Of a stretch of 64,000 nucleotides of DNA, positions 42,134 to 51,208 are shown in pieces. The position numbers and the translations under genes are program-made. Source of the stretch: Hyphomicrobiales bacterium (lineage in GTDB: Bacteria; Pseudomonadota; Alphaproteobacteria; Rhizobiales; Beijerinckiaceae); NCBI GenBank assembly GCA_003963405.1, contig RXIY01000071.1:59771-123770 (forward strand). The letters are read 5' to 3'. The notes under the pieces were generated by a model. It ran no database searches, was not told the DNA's origin, and worked only from the letters and a program-made list of their open reading frames with translations. Numbering within the stretch: the first letter of the stretch is position 1; each line of letters begins with the position of its first letter.

Positions 42134-42391
42134 TCATCCGAGCTTCGACAACTCGCGCAGCGCATTATGTCTTTTGCTCATGATGCGTTTCGCCAAAGCC
42201 ACGCGGCGCTCGAACTCGGGGTCGCTTTTCGTCAGGCGATAGCCCTCGGGCGAGCGGGTGAGAAAAACCCTGTCGCCCTTCTCGACAGCAAGATCGGCGA
42301 CGATCTCCCGCGGCAGAACGACGCCCAGCGAATTGCCGATGCGTATGACCTTCAACACGCCATAGGCTTCAATCGGATCAGTGTCGCTCAT
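42134..42391 (-). CDS. AbrB/MazE-like antitoxin
   Basis: This 85-residue protein has the swapped-hairpin SpoVT/AbrB fold in VLKVIRIGNSLGVVLPREIVADLAVEKGDRVFL. The C-terminal half (RLTKSDPEFERRVALAKRIMSKRHNALRELSKL) would wrap the toxin. This pairing with a Doc-type toxin is common in bacteria. It probably represses the locus together with the toxin. A 55-base space separates it from the small lipoprotein gene. Confidence 0.85.
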   Translation of the reverse strand: MSDTDPIEAYGVLKVIRIGNSLGVVLPREIVADLAVEKGDRVFLTRSPEGYRLTKSDPEFERRVALAKRIMSKRHNALRELSKLG

Positions 42392-42576
42392 TGTTGGAAC
42401 AGCCGTTTCAATCTTCCATGTGCAAACGGAGGTTATAACAGCGTTAGGGAAGCCGCAATATGGCGACCGCCAGCCAGGGCCGCGTCCCCAGGCCGGCAGA
42501 CGCGCCCGTGCATGGCGTCGTTGCTTTCGATGGGAGACCCCGCCGCAGCGCCGCGGCGGGGATATTGGCTGACGAG

Positions 42577-44145
42577 TTACAAAGCCTTCAGGAAGGCGAC
42601 CAGATCGCGCTTTTGCTGTTCAGAGAAACCGATATTGAAGCGAACGTCGTAGAAGTTCACGACGTCGAGCAGAGTAGAAGCCGAACCATTGTGAAAATAC
42701 GGCGCGCGTGCCGCAAGGCCACGAAGAATCGGCCCCTTGAACTTGCCGATGTCGGCGCACTTCCCAGAAATCAGCGCGCGGCCTGGATCCGTCGTTCTGA
42801 ATGTTTTCCCAGCCAATGGCCCGCTATTACAGGCCAGGTTGAATACTGGTAGACCCGTGGCGTCGATCACACCCGGCGGCAAATCCGCCGGCGCGTTGGC
42901 CACACCGATATTCAACGGCATTTTGACAGAATGATTTCCGACATTGGGCGAGTCGTGGCACGTTCCGCAAAAGCCGGAGATCGACGCAATGCCGAGTTCA
43001 TCGTTCAGCCCGCCAACTTTGATAATAGCGAATTTCGTGTTGTTGAACAGCGCCTCGCCACGGGCGACCGCGGCCTGATCGGACGTGAGTCCGGCGCCGC
43101 CGAGCATACCTTCCCAGGATGCGTAGGTTTTGAATATGAGTGAGGTGAATGGCGTGCCTTTTGGATTCAGACCGATTGGATCGTTCACCCCTGGATAAAA
43201 CTCGGATAGCTGTTGTTGCAACGGCGCGGGGCCGCCTGCGGCGCCATTTGCCCCGGTTAAATTCTTCGCTTTGCTGTCATATGCCTGTGCTGTGAAAATA
43301 CCGGTCTCAAAGCTCACGATCTGGTTCAACTGATCATTGTTTGGCGAACCGTTTGCCTGGGCGTGTCCAAGCGTTGCGTCATTCGCCTGGCTCGCAAGGC
43401 TCGGCTCTCGCCCGTCCCACATGATCGTTGGGTTCAGCCGTTTATCGGCGCTAGTAAAATCAACCCCCAGAAAGCCCAGGTTCGTCGACGGCAGCGGGCG
43501 CCGATAAATCGAGACAATCCCCGTCGCGACGCCCGTGCGAGGATCCGTGTTGCAACCAAAATCATCGCTCGCTACGGACACGGAAAATTCAGCATTGTTG
43601 GGAATTGGCAACCCGATTCGTATCAGGCCCTTGCTCAACAAGAGACTGTAGGCATTGAGCTTCGCGTCGATCGACGAAACGTCGGCGGTCGGACAGGTTG
43701 CGCCGTCGACCAAACGAAAAATCGGGTCGTTGCCAAAGCTGACGGCAAAACGAGTTTGCACACTCGTCGCGCTGATTGTCCAGCCATTTTCTGGCGCGTG
43801 ACAGGTTAGGCATGTACGTCCGTTCGTTCCGAGATTGCGAAAAAAGGCGTTTTCTGAAGTTTGCGTCGGACCCTTTGGCTGAAACGTCGCAATCATGCCC
43901 GAGGGATCGAAATCCAGCCTGTTGACCGGGATCGTTTTGGGTGTGGGCTGTTGTCCTGTCACCATGTCGCGAAACATGCGCATTTTCTGCGCATGCGCGA
44001 TCGCACGCGCCTGCCATGCATGATTTGCCGGATCGTCACCAGGATTTTGCGCCATCAAGGGGCTCGGCGCGTAGAATACGCAGCACAGCAGGAGCCGAGT
44101 CCAGTTCCGTGCCGGCAGCGTTCGCCCATTTCTTGTCGCCTGCAT
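42577..44145 (-). CDS. Di-heme cytochrome c peroxidase family protein, periplasmic
   Basis: This encodes 522 residues from ATG 44145, after gggggagag. A signal peptide ends near LMAQ. Two heme c attachment sites are visible, CLTCH (in GRTCLTCHAPENGW) and CGTCH (in GFCGTCHDSPNVG), along with NPTIMWDGREPSLASQ and the C-terminal ILRGLAARAPYFHNGSA, which belong to the MauG/cytochrome c peroxidase superfamily. The family reduces H2O2 or modifies proteins in the periplasm. It is longer than classical CcpA (about 330 residues), and a region of about 100 residues separates the two sites more than usual. AT-rich upstream DNA with palindromes suggests tight regulation. Confidence 0.85.
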   Translation of the reverse strand: MQATRNGRTLPARNWTRLLLCCVFYAPSPLMAQNPGDDPANHAWQARAIAHAQKMRMFRDMVTGQQPTPKTIPVNRLDFDPSGMIATFQPKGPTQTSENAFFRNLGTNGRTCLTCHAPENGWTISATSVQTRFAVSFGNDPIFRLVDGATCPTADVSSIDAKLNAYSLLLSKGLIRIGLPIPNNAEFSVSVASDDFGCNTDPRTGVATGIVSIYRRPLPSTNLGFLGVDFTSADKRLNPTIMWDGREPSLASQANDATLGHAQANGSPNNDQLNQIVSFETGIFTAQAYDSKAKNLTGANGAAGGPAPLQQQLSEFYPGVNDPIGLNPKGTPFTSLIFKTYASWEGMLGGAGLTSDQAAVARGEALFNNTKFAIIKVGGLNDELGIASISGFCGTCHDSPNVGNHSVKMPLNIGVANAPADLPPGVIDATGLPVFNLACNSGPLAGKTFRTTDPGRALISGKCADIGKFKGPILRGLAARAPYFHNGSASTLLDVVNFYDVRFNIGFSEQQKRDLVAFLKAL

Positions 44146-44225
44146 AAGCTCTCCCCCCACCAATTCTGATTAATCTGATCCCGGCGTTAAAAAAGGCCAC
44201 GTCGAGAGCTCGTTACAGCAATACT

Positions 44226-44243
44226 TAGTGGAGATCTCCACTA
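44226..44243. promoter_or_regulatory. Perfect 18-bp palindrome upstream of the peroxidase gene
   Basis: TAGTGGAGATCTCCACTA is a perfect palindrome and lies about 80 bases upstream of the peroxidase start. This is the typical size and place for a dimeric regulator operator. I cannot say which regulator. Confidence 0.5.
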
Positions 44244-44401
44244 GTTACTATTTGCTGAAAGCTTGATCAGATTCACCGATTCGGTGGAAAGCGCAAAACA
44301 TTACTCATGCGGCAGTAATCTTAGCTATCTGTTATTGTAAAGCATACGTTTGTGATTTTATCGTTGTTAAAAGAGCGTGGTTATCGTCGCTTATTTTGTG
44401 A

Positions 44402-44415
44402 ACGATAATTATCGT
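44402..44415. promoter_or_regulatory. Perfect 14-bp AT palindrome
   Basis: ACGATAATTATCGT is a perfect palindrome in the AT-rich gap between the peroxidase gene and recG. The whole gap (44164-44682, about 519 bases) has no gene that I trust; its AT-rich core covers 44170-44470 and is unlike the rest of the window. Confidence 0.4.
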
Positions 44416-44682
44416 AACAATATTATCAACAATATGAACATGCGTATAAATACGTAGAACTATTGCAGTAGCAGGCGCGTGGGACTAACCAGCGAAAATC
44501 TCAAGAAGTGGTTCACCTGGGCAAAATGTGACCTTTGCGCGGATCAGCCACGCGAGCGGCCCGGCGCCGGATCTTCGGCGTCGCTTTCGAGCGGCGAGAC
44601 ACCCTCCTGAGCCCGGCGCGGCCGGTTTCGCAGACGAAGCAATACTCGCCAAACCGTGCTAGGACGCTCCACAGAGAATCCG

Positions 44683-46785
44683 ATGCGTCCCGACATACTC
44701 ACCCCGCTTTTTGGCCGGGCAACCGCCCTCCCCGGCGTCGGCCCGAAGACTGCCCCGCTTTTCGACCGTCTGCTCGCCAGGCCGGGAGCGCAGGCGCGCG
44801 TCGTCGATCTGCTTTTTCACCTGCCCGTCAATATCATAGACCGTAGCCAGCGCCCGACCATCGCCGCGGCGCCCCTTGATATGCAGGTCGTCATCAAGGC
44901 GCGCGTCGTCGACCATCGTCGACCGCAGGGGCGCTATGGCAAGCAACCCTATCGCGTCATGGTCGAGGACGAGACGGGCGACGTCGAGCTCGTCTTCTTC
45001 CTCGCCAACGCCGACTGGATCGAGCGCAGCCTGCCGCTTGGCGCAACCCGCTGGATTTCTGGCCGCATCGAGCTCTATGACGGCCGCCGTCAAATGGTGC
45101 ATCCGGACCGCGTGCTCGACGAAGCGGGGATCGCGCGGCTTCCGCCATGCGAACCTGTCTATGGGCTGACGGAAGGGCTTCAACCGCGTTTTGTTTTACG
45201 CGCAACGGAAGAGGCGCTGGCGCGCCTTCCCGATCTGCCCGAATGGCTGGAGCCCTCCGTGCGCGCCGCGAGCAACCTCCCGGCTTTCGCCGAAGCCCTG
45301 CGCGCTGCGCATCGGCCGGAAAGCCTCAAGGCGCTATCGCCGCAGCATCCCGCGCGTCAGCGGCTCGCGCTCGACGAACTGCTTGCGAGTCAACTGGCGT
45401 TGAGATTGACGCGCGCGAAAATGCGCCGCCTGCCGGGTCGCGAGAACAAGGGCGACGGCCGCATCTCGTCCGCGATCGAGGTGGCTCTGCCGTTCCGACT
45501 CACGGGCGCGCAGCGGCGCGCGCTTGAGGACATCCGCGCCGACCTCGGGTCCGACATGCGCATGCTGCGTCTCGTGCAGGGCGACGTGGGCTCAGGCAAG
45601 ACGGTGGTCGCCGCGCTGGCCATGGCCAGCGTCGTCGAATGCGGGCGGCAGGCGGCCCTGATGGCGCCGACCGAAATTCTCGCGCGGCAGCATTATGAGC
45701 GTCTCGTGCCGCTCCTCGAGCCCTCGGGCGTGCGCGCCGCGCTGCTCACCGGGCGGCTCAAGCCCAGCGAACGCGCGGCGGCCCACGCGGCCATTGCGGC
45801 AGGCGCGGTCGACATCGTCGTCGGCACCCATGCGCTGGTTCAGGGCGATCTCGCCTTCCATGATCTCGGGCTTGCCGTGGTCGACGAGCAGCACCGCTTC
45901 GGCGTGCAGCAGAGATTGGCGCTCGGCGCCAAGGGCGAGGCGGTGGACGTGCTCGTCATGACGGCGACGCCCATCCCCCGCACGCTGGCGCTGACCGCCT
46001 TCGGCGACATGGACGTTTCCGCGCTGGATGAAAAGCCGCCTGGCCGCACGCCCATTTCGACCCGCGCGCTCCCTGCCTCACGCATCGGCGAGGTCGTGGC
46101 GGGTCTGCGGCGCGCAGTGGCGGCGGGCGCCCGCGCCTATTGGGTCTGTCCGCTCGTCGAGGAGAACGAGGATCTCGACCTCGCAGCCGCCGAGGCGCGC
46201 GCCGACGATCTTCGGCACTATTTCGGCGAGGCCGTGGGCCTGCTGCATGGGCGCATGAAGGGGCTCGAGAAGGACGCCGCCATGGAGGCGTTCCAGCGCG
46301 GCGAGACGAAAGTCCTCGTCGCCACCACTGTGGTGGAAGTGGGCGTGGACGTGCCCGAGGCGACAATCATGGTCATCGAGCACGCAGAGCGTTTCGGCCT
46401 CGCGCAGCTTCACCAACTGCGCGGTCGGGTCGGACGCGGCGCGGGAGAATCGAGCTGTCTTCTCCTCTACAAGGGGCCGCTCAGCGAAGCCGCCAAGGCG
46501 CGGCTGATGATCTTACGCCAGACGGAAGACGGATTCCGTATAGCGGAAGAAGACCTGCGCCTACGTGGTGAGGGCGAATTGCTCGGCACGCGCCAGGCTG
46601 GCCTTCCCGGCTTCCGCCTCGCCGATCTTGCCGCCCATGCCCGCCTTCTCGCCATCGCACGCGACGACGCGGAGCTCATCCTGCGCCGGGACCCAGACCT
46701 GTCGAGCGAGCGCGGGCAAGCACTGCGCGTTCTACTCTATCTGTTCGAGAGAGACGAGGCGATCCGGTTGCTTCGCGCCGGATGA
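44683..46785 (+). CDS. recG: ATP-dependent DNA helicase RecG
   Basis: RecG remodels stalled replication forks and Holliday junctions. This 700-residue protein starts at ATG 44683. It has the N-terminal wedge domain with an OB fold (VMVEDETGDVELVFFLANADWIE), then helicase motifs: VQGDVGSGKTVVAALA, GTHALVQGDLAFHDLGLAVVDEQHRFGV (DEQH), VLVMTATPIPRTLALTAFGDMD, and in the second lobe LLHGRMKGLEKDAAMEAF, VLVATTVVEVGVDVPEATIMVIEHAERFGLAQLHQLRGRVGRG. Length and motif order are normal. Confidence 0.96.
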   Translation: MRPDILTPLFGRATALPGVGPKTAPLFDRLLARPGAQARVVDLLFHLPVNIIDRSQRPTIAAAPLDMQVVIKARVVDHRRPQGRYGKQPYRVMVEDETGDVELVFFLANADWIERSLPLGATRWISGRIELYDGRRQMVHPDRVLDEAGIARLPPCEPVYGLTEGLQPRFVLRATEEALARLPDLPEWLEPSVRAASNLPAFAEALRAAHRPESLKALSPQHPARQRLALDELLASQLALRLTRAKMRRLPGRENKGDGRISSAIEVALPFRLTGAQRRALEDIRADLGSDMRMLRLVQGDVGSGKTVVAALAMASVVECGRQAALMAPTEILARQHYERLVPLLEPSGVRAALLTGRLKPSERAAAHAAIAAGAVDIVVGTHALVQGDLAFHDLGLAVVDEQHRFGVQQRLALGAKGEAVDVLVMTATPIPRTLALTAFGDMDVSALDEKPPGRTPISTRALPASRIGEVVAGLRRAVAAGARAYWVCPLVEENEDLDLAAAEARADDLRHYFGEAVGLLHGRMKGLEKDAAMEAFQRGETKVLVATTVVEVGVDVPEATIMVIEHAERFGLAQLHQLRGRVGRGAGESSCLLLYKGPLSEAAKARLMILRQTEDGFRIAEEDLRLRGEGELLGTRQAGLPGFRLADLAAHARLLAIARDDAELILRRDPDLSSERGQALRVLLYLFERDEAIRLLRAG

Positions 46786-46864
46786 GCGATCAGGCCGCAG
46801 GGTTCCCGCCCGCCAATCGAGCCGCCTATCCGCGCAATGGAGACGTGAAGAAACCCTCTGGCGC

Positions 46865-47155
46865 TCAGCGCGACTCAAGAAAGGCCCTCACTCTCGGGCT
46901 GAGATTCACCACCATTTTCGCGCCGGGATTTCTGGCGCAGGCATATTTCAGCCTGTGATAGCCGTTCCATAGCCGGAGGGCTGTTTCTGAGCCAAGCTCC
47001 GTCCGGGCGTCATAGTAAAGAAAATCAGCCTCGGAACTGCTTACATTGAGAATGTCGGAGCATGAGGCGGCATAACGATCGGCGGCGGCGGGCGTCGAAA
47101 TGCTGAACAAGAATGCCGCCAGGAGGTGAGCGAAAACAACGTGCTTTAGTTTCAT
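46865..47155 (-). CDS. Small secreted protein, 96 residues
   Basis: It has a signal peptide (KHVVFAHLLAAFLFSISTPAAA) and a mature part of about 70 residues with two Cys (ASCSDIL, KYACARNPG). No family is recognised. Single gene on the minus strand, convergent to recG. Confidence 0.6.
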   Translation of the reverse strand: MKLKHVVFAHLLAAFLFSISTPAAADRYAASCSDILNVSSSEADFLYYDARTELGSETALRLWNGYHRLKYACARNPGAKMVVNLSPRVRAFLESR

Positions 47156-47301
47156 CAGCCAACCCTACGCACATGAAACCCTTTCGACATGAAAGAGAAC
47201 CGGAGATTATGGCCGGAGTATGCGCCCCGCCCCGTTGTCCCGGATCGTGACGACCGGGAGCGAGAGAGGTCCGTGACCAGCCGTTTGCGCACGATAAGCG
47301 A

Positions 47302-47988
47302 TCAGGCCGCTGGCCGCCTCCCAGCCCCGAAGTTGGGGATGAAGCCACGGATATCTTCGAACGGAATGCGCCGGTCGTAACTGAGCGTGTGCGCGTCCTG
47401 GTCGATCAGCTTCCGCGGCGCAAGCAGCACTGTTTCGAAATCAGTATAGCCCGCGAGAGATTCCTGATCTCTCATGGATTGAGCGGCTGTCTGGCGGAGG
47501 GCGTTCTTGGAGGCTGCGAGATTGCCAACATCGGCGGCAATCGCCGTATGCAACGCAAAGCGCAACTGCGTGGGCTCGACTTCGAAAATGAAAAGCATTT
47601 CGGTTGCATGGCGGCCGTTTCCGCGCCAGTTCTCCCACCAGGGGACCTGCCCCCGCCATTCCTGCTGCTCTTGGTGAAGGAGACGCGCGAGAGGCCAAAG
47701 TCGGCCAAATTTGGTGCGGGCCAGAAACCACGCCCGGAAGTCGGTGGACGCGACCAGATTGATCGCGAAAAGCTGCTGCAACCCAGTGCTGAAGTCATTG
47801 TCCTGCATGTCCCGCCTCGGAAGATGGCCGTGATCCCGCCAAAGCGGCGTTGTGGCGCACGCCCTGGCGGCTCGTTGTGAGCGTCGCGGGACCGGTCTCC
47901 AGTCGGCCTCCGACGCATCCGCGGTCAGAATCTCAAATACCTGATTGTCAGATTTGACTAGACCAGGACAATGGCCAAGGTCAAGCAC
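47302..47988 (-). CDS. Unknown protein downstream of a DNA methyltransferase
   Basis: The protein has about 228 residues if it starts at GTG 47988, overlapping the methyltransferase stop; ATG 47808 with gaggcgg would give a shorter, 168-residue form. The N-terminal region VFEILTADASEADWRPVPRRSQRAARACATTPLWR looks genuine, which favours the long form. The middle has DFRAWFLARTKFGRLW, LARLLHQEQQEW, and ATEMLFIFEVEPTQLRFALHTAI. From memory this resembles a family of unannotated proteins in which the last block is a nuclease-like D/E-x-K core, but that Lys is not seen here. It might be a degenerate restriction enzyme partner; this is inference only. Confidence 0.55.
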   Translation of the reverse strand: MLDLGHCPGLVKSDNQVFEILTADASEADWRPVPRRSQRAARACATTPLWRDHGHLPRRDMQDNDFSTGLQQLFAINLVASTDFRAWFLARTKFGRLWPLARLLHQEQQEWRGQVPWWENWRGNGRHATEMLFIFEVEPTQLRFALHTAIAADVGNLAASKNALRQTAAQSMRDQESLAGYTDFETVLLAPRKLIDQDAHTLSYDRRIPFEDIRGFIPNFGAGRRPAA

Positions 47989-49192
47989 GGCGTGCAAGAA
48001 CGATGCGGTTGCTGTTGACGCCCTTGGCGTTGTTGGCGACGCCCCAGCAATTGCTGGTCTTGGTGAATTTCTGCTGATTGACCATGACGCCCAGGCGCTC
48101 GAAGGGCAGGCCCGCCATGGCGTCCCAGACGAGCCGCTCCAGCAGCACGCCGCCGCCGCGCACCTCCCCGACCTCGTAAGCCACATGGCCGCCGGGCCGC
48201 AGGATGCGGGCGAGTTCCTCAAAGACGCCTCGCGTCATGCGCGTCCAGGCGGCGAGGCCGCGCAATTGAGAAATCGCGATCGTCTCGGTCTCCACGCCTG
48301 CGAACCAGTTGCGCAGCCAATTGTCGCCGCGATAATCGACAACGTCGAGAAAGGGCGGCGAGGTGACGACCAGATCGGCGCTGTTGTCGGCAAGATGCGA
48401 AAGCCGCGCGGCGTCAGCTACGGCCAGATTTGCGGGCGGCGACGGCGGCGGCGGACCGTCGGCGAGAAGGGCGCGCGATTTCTTGAGGATCAGCCGAGCG
48501 ATGTCCCGCATCGGCGGCGTCTGCGCGCGGCGGGCGTTGATCTTGAGCTGCGCCTTCACGCTCACCGCCTGGTTGGGCGGCATGGTGTAAACAGAGAAAA
48601 ACCCCGGCGAGTGACCCGTCAGCCGGTTGAGCGCCACCATCCTGATCCAGTCGTCGACGCGGTCGGGCGTCGCGCCAGAGAGGCGGGCGGCGAGCCAATC
48701 GCGCAGCGCGCAGATCTGGCGCAGCGTCTCAGGGTGGTAGAAGGCGAGAAGATCCTCCCGAAGGATGTCGCCTGACGACAGCGGCGCCTCGGCCAGCCTT
48801 TCTGCGACGGCGTCGAGCGTCGGCGGCCCCAGCCGGGGACGCGTCAACATCACCGAGAGCGGATTGGCGTCGGAGCCGACAGCGCGGCGGCCCATCAGAG
48901 CGGCCTGAAGCGGCGTCGTGCCGCGTCCCATGAAGGGATCGCAAACAGTCTCGCCCGGCGTCGTCAACCGCTCAATGAAGAAGGCGGGAAGCTGCGGCTT
49001 GAAACAGGCGCGATAGCTGATCTCATGCAGCGAATGAGCGGAACGCTGCGCGGAGGTCCAATATTCGTTTACGTAATAGGTAAGACCGCCCTCCTCCACG
49101 ACTTGCGTCGGCGCGCCGAAGGCGTCGAAGGCGCGTATCGCCGCGAGCAAGCCCTCGACCCGTGGCGCCGGCTTACGAAACGCGGTCGGCAA
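47981..49192 (-). CDS. DNA methyltransferase (N4-cytosine or N6-adenine type)
   Basis: This 403-residue protein has the SAM motif CDPFMGRGTTPLQAALMGRRAVGSDANPL near residue 90, followed later by the catalytic TSPPFLDVVDYRGDNWLRNWF; SPPF points to an amino-methyltransferase with gamma-type motif order. LARILRPGGHVAYEVGEVRGGG supports the fold. The start is TTG 49192, inside the end of the HigA-like gene; no ATG is near. There is no recognised restriction enzyme. The next gene downstream is the only candidate partner, so it is either an orphan methyltransferase or part of a system not yet typed. Confidence 0.85.
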   Translation of the reverse strand: MPTAFRKPAPRVEGLLAAIRAFDAFGAPTQVVEEGGLTYYVNEYWTSAQRSAHSLHEISYRACFKPQLPAFFIERLTTPGETVCDPFMGRGTTPLQAALMGRRAVGSDANPLSVMLTRPRLGPPTLDAVAERLAEAPLSSGDILREDLLAFYHPETLRQICALRDWLAARLSGATPDRVDDWIRMVALNRLTGHSPGFFSVYTMPPNQAVSVKAQLKINARRAQTPPMRDIARLILKKSRALLADGPPPPSPPANLAVADAARLSHLADNSADLVVTSPPFLDVVDYRGDNWLRNWFAGVETETIAISQLRGLAAWTRMTRGVFEELARILRPGGHVAYEVGEVRGGGVLLERLVWDAMAGLPFERLGVMVNQQKFTKTSNCWGVANNAKGVNSNRIVLARRA

Positions 49193-49457
49193 GGCGGGGC
49201 AGCCTCTTCACTTTGACGCCCACTTCGTGACGCGCCACGGCCAACTCATATTCGAGTTGCAGGCCGAGCCAATCCTCGGGATCGACGCCGAACCAGTGGC
49301 CGAGGCGCAGCGCCGTATCCGCGGTCACGCCGCGCTGCCCGTTGATGATCGCCGTCACCCGATTGACGGGCACGTCAATGTCTCGGGCGAGGTCGGAAGC
49401 AGTCAGGCCGAGATCGGCGAGATGCTGGGCCAGAACCTGACCCGGGTGCGGCGTCAT
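49173..49457 (-). CDS. HigA-like antitoxin (XRE family)
   Basis: This encodes 94 residues from ATG 49457 (ATG 49472 is possible). It has the HigA pattern MTPHPGQVLAQHLADLGL, then the helix-turn-helix SDLARDIDVPVNRVTAIINGQRGVTADTALRLGHWFGVDPEDWLGLQ. HigA usually partners with the RelE-like HigB toxin gene directly upstream, but I find no HigB frame in the 285 bases upstream (49458-49742). It overlaps the start of the DNA methyltransferase gene by 20 bases and could instead control it. Confidence 0.75.
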   Translation of the reverse strand: MTPHPGQVLAQHLADLGLTASDLARDIDVPVNRVTAIINGQRGVTADTALRLGHWFGVDPEDWLGLQLEYELAVARHEVGVKVKRLPRLADRVS

Positions 49458-49742
49458 GATGCGCGACTCCATTGGAGCGGAAAACTTCGGCGCAGGGGAG
49501 GCCCGGCGCACGGGATCGCGCCGCGCAAGCGCGGCATGAGACGGCGGCGGTGGGTCTGGCGGCGGCCGCTGGATCGGCTCCGGACGCAAGGCCGGCGCGG
49601 CGACGCCGTCGCGACGGGCGCTTCGGCCGGGGAAGCCCCCGGCCAGAAAAAGCCGCGTCAGCTCTTTATCGTAACGGCTATGGCGACGGCCCATATTCGG
49701 CTCCGGTCAACCGCTCATGCATTTACGCGTGTCGTAAAAACC

Positions 49743-50879
49743 CTATCGAGGGCGATTGGCCGCCTCCCCCGCGTCCCATCCGGCGCGGGTTTCGGCGATG
49801 AAGTCGGAGAGTCGCCCTTCCGCGATCGCCGCCCTCAGCCCCGCCATCAGGCTCTGATAATAAGCTACATTGGCCTGCGTGAGCAGCATCATTCCGAGGA
49901 TTTCCCCCGCTTTTACGAGATGATGCAGATAGGCGCGGGAGTAGTCGCGCGCCGCCGGGCAATCCGATTGAGGATCGAGCGGAGACAGATCTTCCGCATG
50001 GCGTGAATTCTTGATGTTGATTTTTCCGAACCGCGTATAGGCGAGGCCGTGGCGGCCGGCGCGGGTCGGCATCACGCAGTCGAACATGTCGATCCCGCGC
50101 GCCACCGCCTGCACGATGTCGTCCGGCGTGCCGACGCCCATGAGATAGCGGGGCTTCGCATGCGGCAGATGCGGCAGCGTCGTCTCCAGCATGTCGAGCA
50201 TCACTTCCTGCGGCTCGCCGACCGCGAGGCCGCCGACCGCAAGGCCATGGAAATCCATGTCGGCGAGGGCTTTCGCGCTTTCGATTCGCAGGGGCTTGCA
50301 GGCGCCGCCCTGCACGATGCCGAAGACCGCCCTGCCCGGCTCGTCGCGAAACGCCTTGCGCGAGCGTTCGGCCCAGCGCAGTGAGAGGCGCATCGCGCGC
50401 TCGGCCTCGGCGTCGGAACAGGGCAGACGCACGCATTCGTCGAATTGCATCTGAATGTCGGAGCCCAGGAGGTGCTGGATCTCCATCGAACGCTCGGGCG
50501 AAAGATGATGCCGCGAGCCGTCGATATGCGACTGGAAAGTGACGCCCTCCTCATCGAGCTTGCGCAGCTTGGCGAGCGACATGACCTGAAAGCCGCCCGA
50601 GTCGGTGAGGATCGGATAAGGCCAGTTCATGAAGCGATGCAGGCCGCCGAGGCGTGCGACGCGCTCGGCGCCGGGGCGCAGCATGAGGTGATAGACATTG
50701 CCGAGCAGAATGTCGGCGCCCGTGGCGCGCACGTCCTGCGGGAACATGGCTTTCACCGTCGCCGCCGTGCCGACCGGCATGAAGGCGGGCGTGCGGATGG
50801 TTCCGCGCGGCGTAAGGATCTCGCCCCTGCGGGCGGCGCCGTCCGTCGCCTCAACGATAAAGGAAAATTCCGCGCTCAT
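49743..50879 (-). CDS. tgt: Queuine tRNA-ribosyltransferase, altered zinc site
   Basis: Tgt exchanges G34 for preQ1 in tRNAs for Asp, Asn, His and Tyr. This 378-residue protein has [15 protein letters not shown] (catalytic Asp), [25 protein letters not shown] and the nucleophile region [15 protein letters not shown]. The zinc site is altered: the region expected to read CxCxxC reads S305-D-C307-P-A-A310 ([20 protein letters not shown]), so two of three cysteine ligands are lost although the rest of the motif, including LHH, is kept. Activity therefore needs confirmation. It overlaps the upstream small gene by 4 bases. Confidence 0.9.
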   Translation of the reverse strand: MSAEFSFIVEATDGAARRGEILTPRGTIRTPAFMPVGTAATVKAMFPQDVRATGADILLGNVYHLMLRPGAERVARLGGLHRFMNWPYPILTDSGGFQVMSLAKLRKLDEEGVTFQSHIDGSRHHLSPERSMEIQHLLGSDIQMQFDECVRLPCSDAEAERAMRLSLRWAERSRKAFRDEPGRAVFGIVQGGACKPLRIESAKALADMDFHGLAVGGLAVGEPQEVMLDMLETTLPHLPHAKPRYLMGVGTPDDIVQAVARGIDMFDCVMPTRAGRHGLAYTRFGKINIKNSRHAEDLSPLDPQSDCPAARDYSRAYLHHLVKAGEILGMMLLTQANVAYYQSLMAGLRAAIAEGRLSDFIAETRAGWDAGEAANRPR

Positions 50880-51208
50880 GTGCGCTCCTTCGCGCCGGGT
50901 TCGGCGATCTTCACGATTTTGTAGGCTCCGAAATCCGTCTCGTTGAACCAGACCGAGAAAAGCGTCCCGACCTTCAGTTCCGCATCACGTAAATCCGTGC
51001 GCCACCTGTCGCCGCTCTCACCGAAGTCGATGCGTCCGTCGCGTCGCAGGATGAAGGGGCGCGGGCGGGCGCCGTCGAGGTCGACGGCTCCGAACACGTC
51101 CCACGGCGCGGCGAAGCGGAGCCCGTCCATGCGCAGATCGACGGTCATCAGCGCCTCTGTCGGATCGTCGCGCCATTGCGCGATCAGGCGAACGCCGCGA
51201 GCCGTCAT
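50876..51208 (-). CDS. Conserved hypothetical protein between queA and tgt
   Basis: This 110-residue soluble protein ([69 protein letters not shown]) is not recognised as a known family. It overlaps both neighbours by 4 bases (queA stop-start and tgt), so it is translated in one coupled chain with two queuosine genes, and a related role is suggested by that alone. Confidence 0.7.
   Translation of the reverse strand: MTARGVRLIAQWRDDPTEALMTVDLRMDGLRFAAPWDVFGAVDLDGARPRPFILRRDGRIDFGESGDRWRTDLRDAELKVGTLFSVWFNETDFGAYKIVKIAEPGAKERT

Noticed and set aside
49458..49742. Search for a HigB toxin upstream of the HigA-like gene
   Set aside because: No frame in the 285 bases gives the RelE/HigB pattern; the long Arg/Pro-rich frame there looks like chance.
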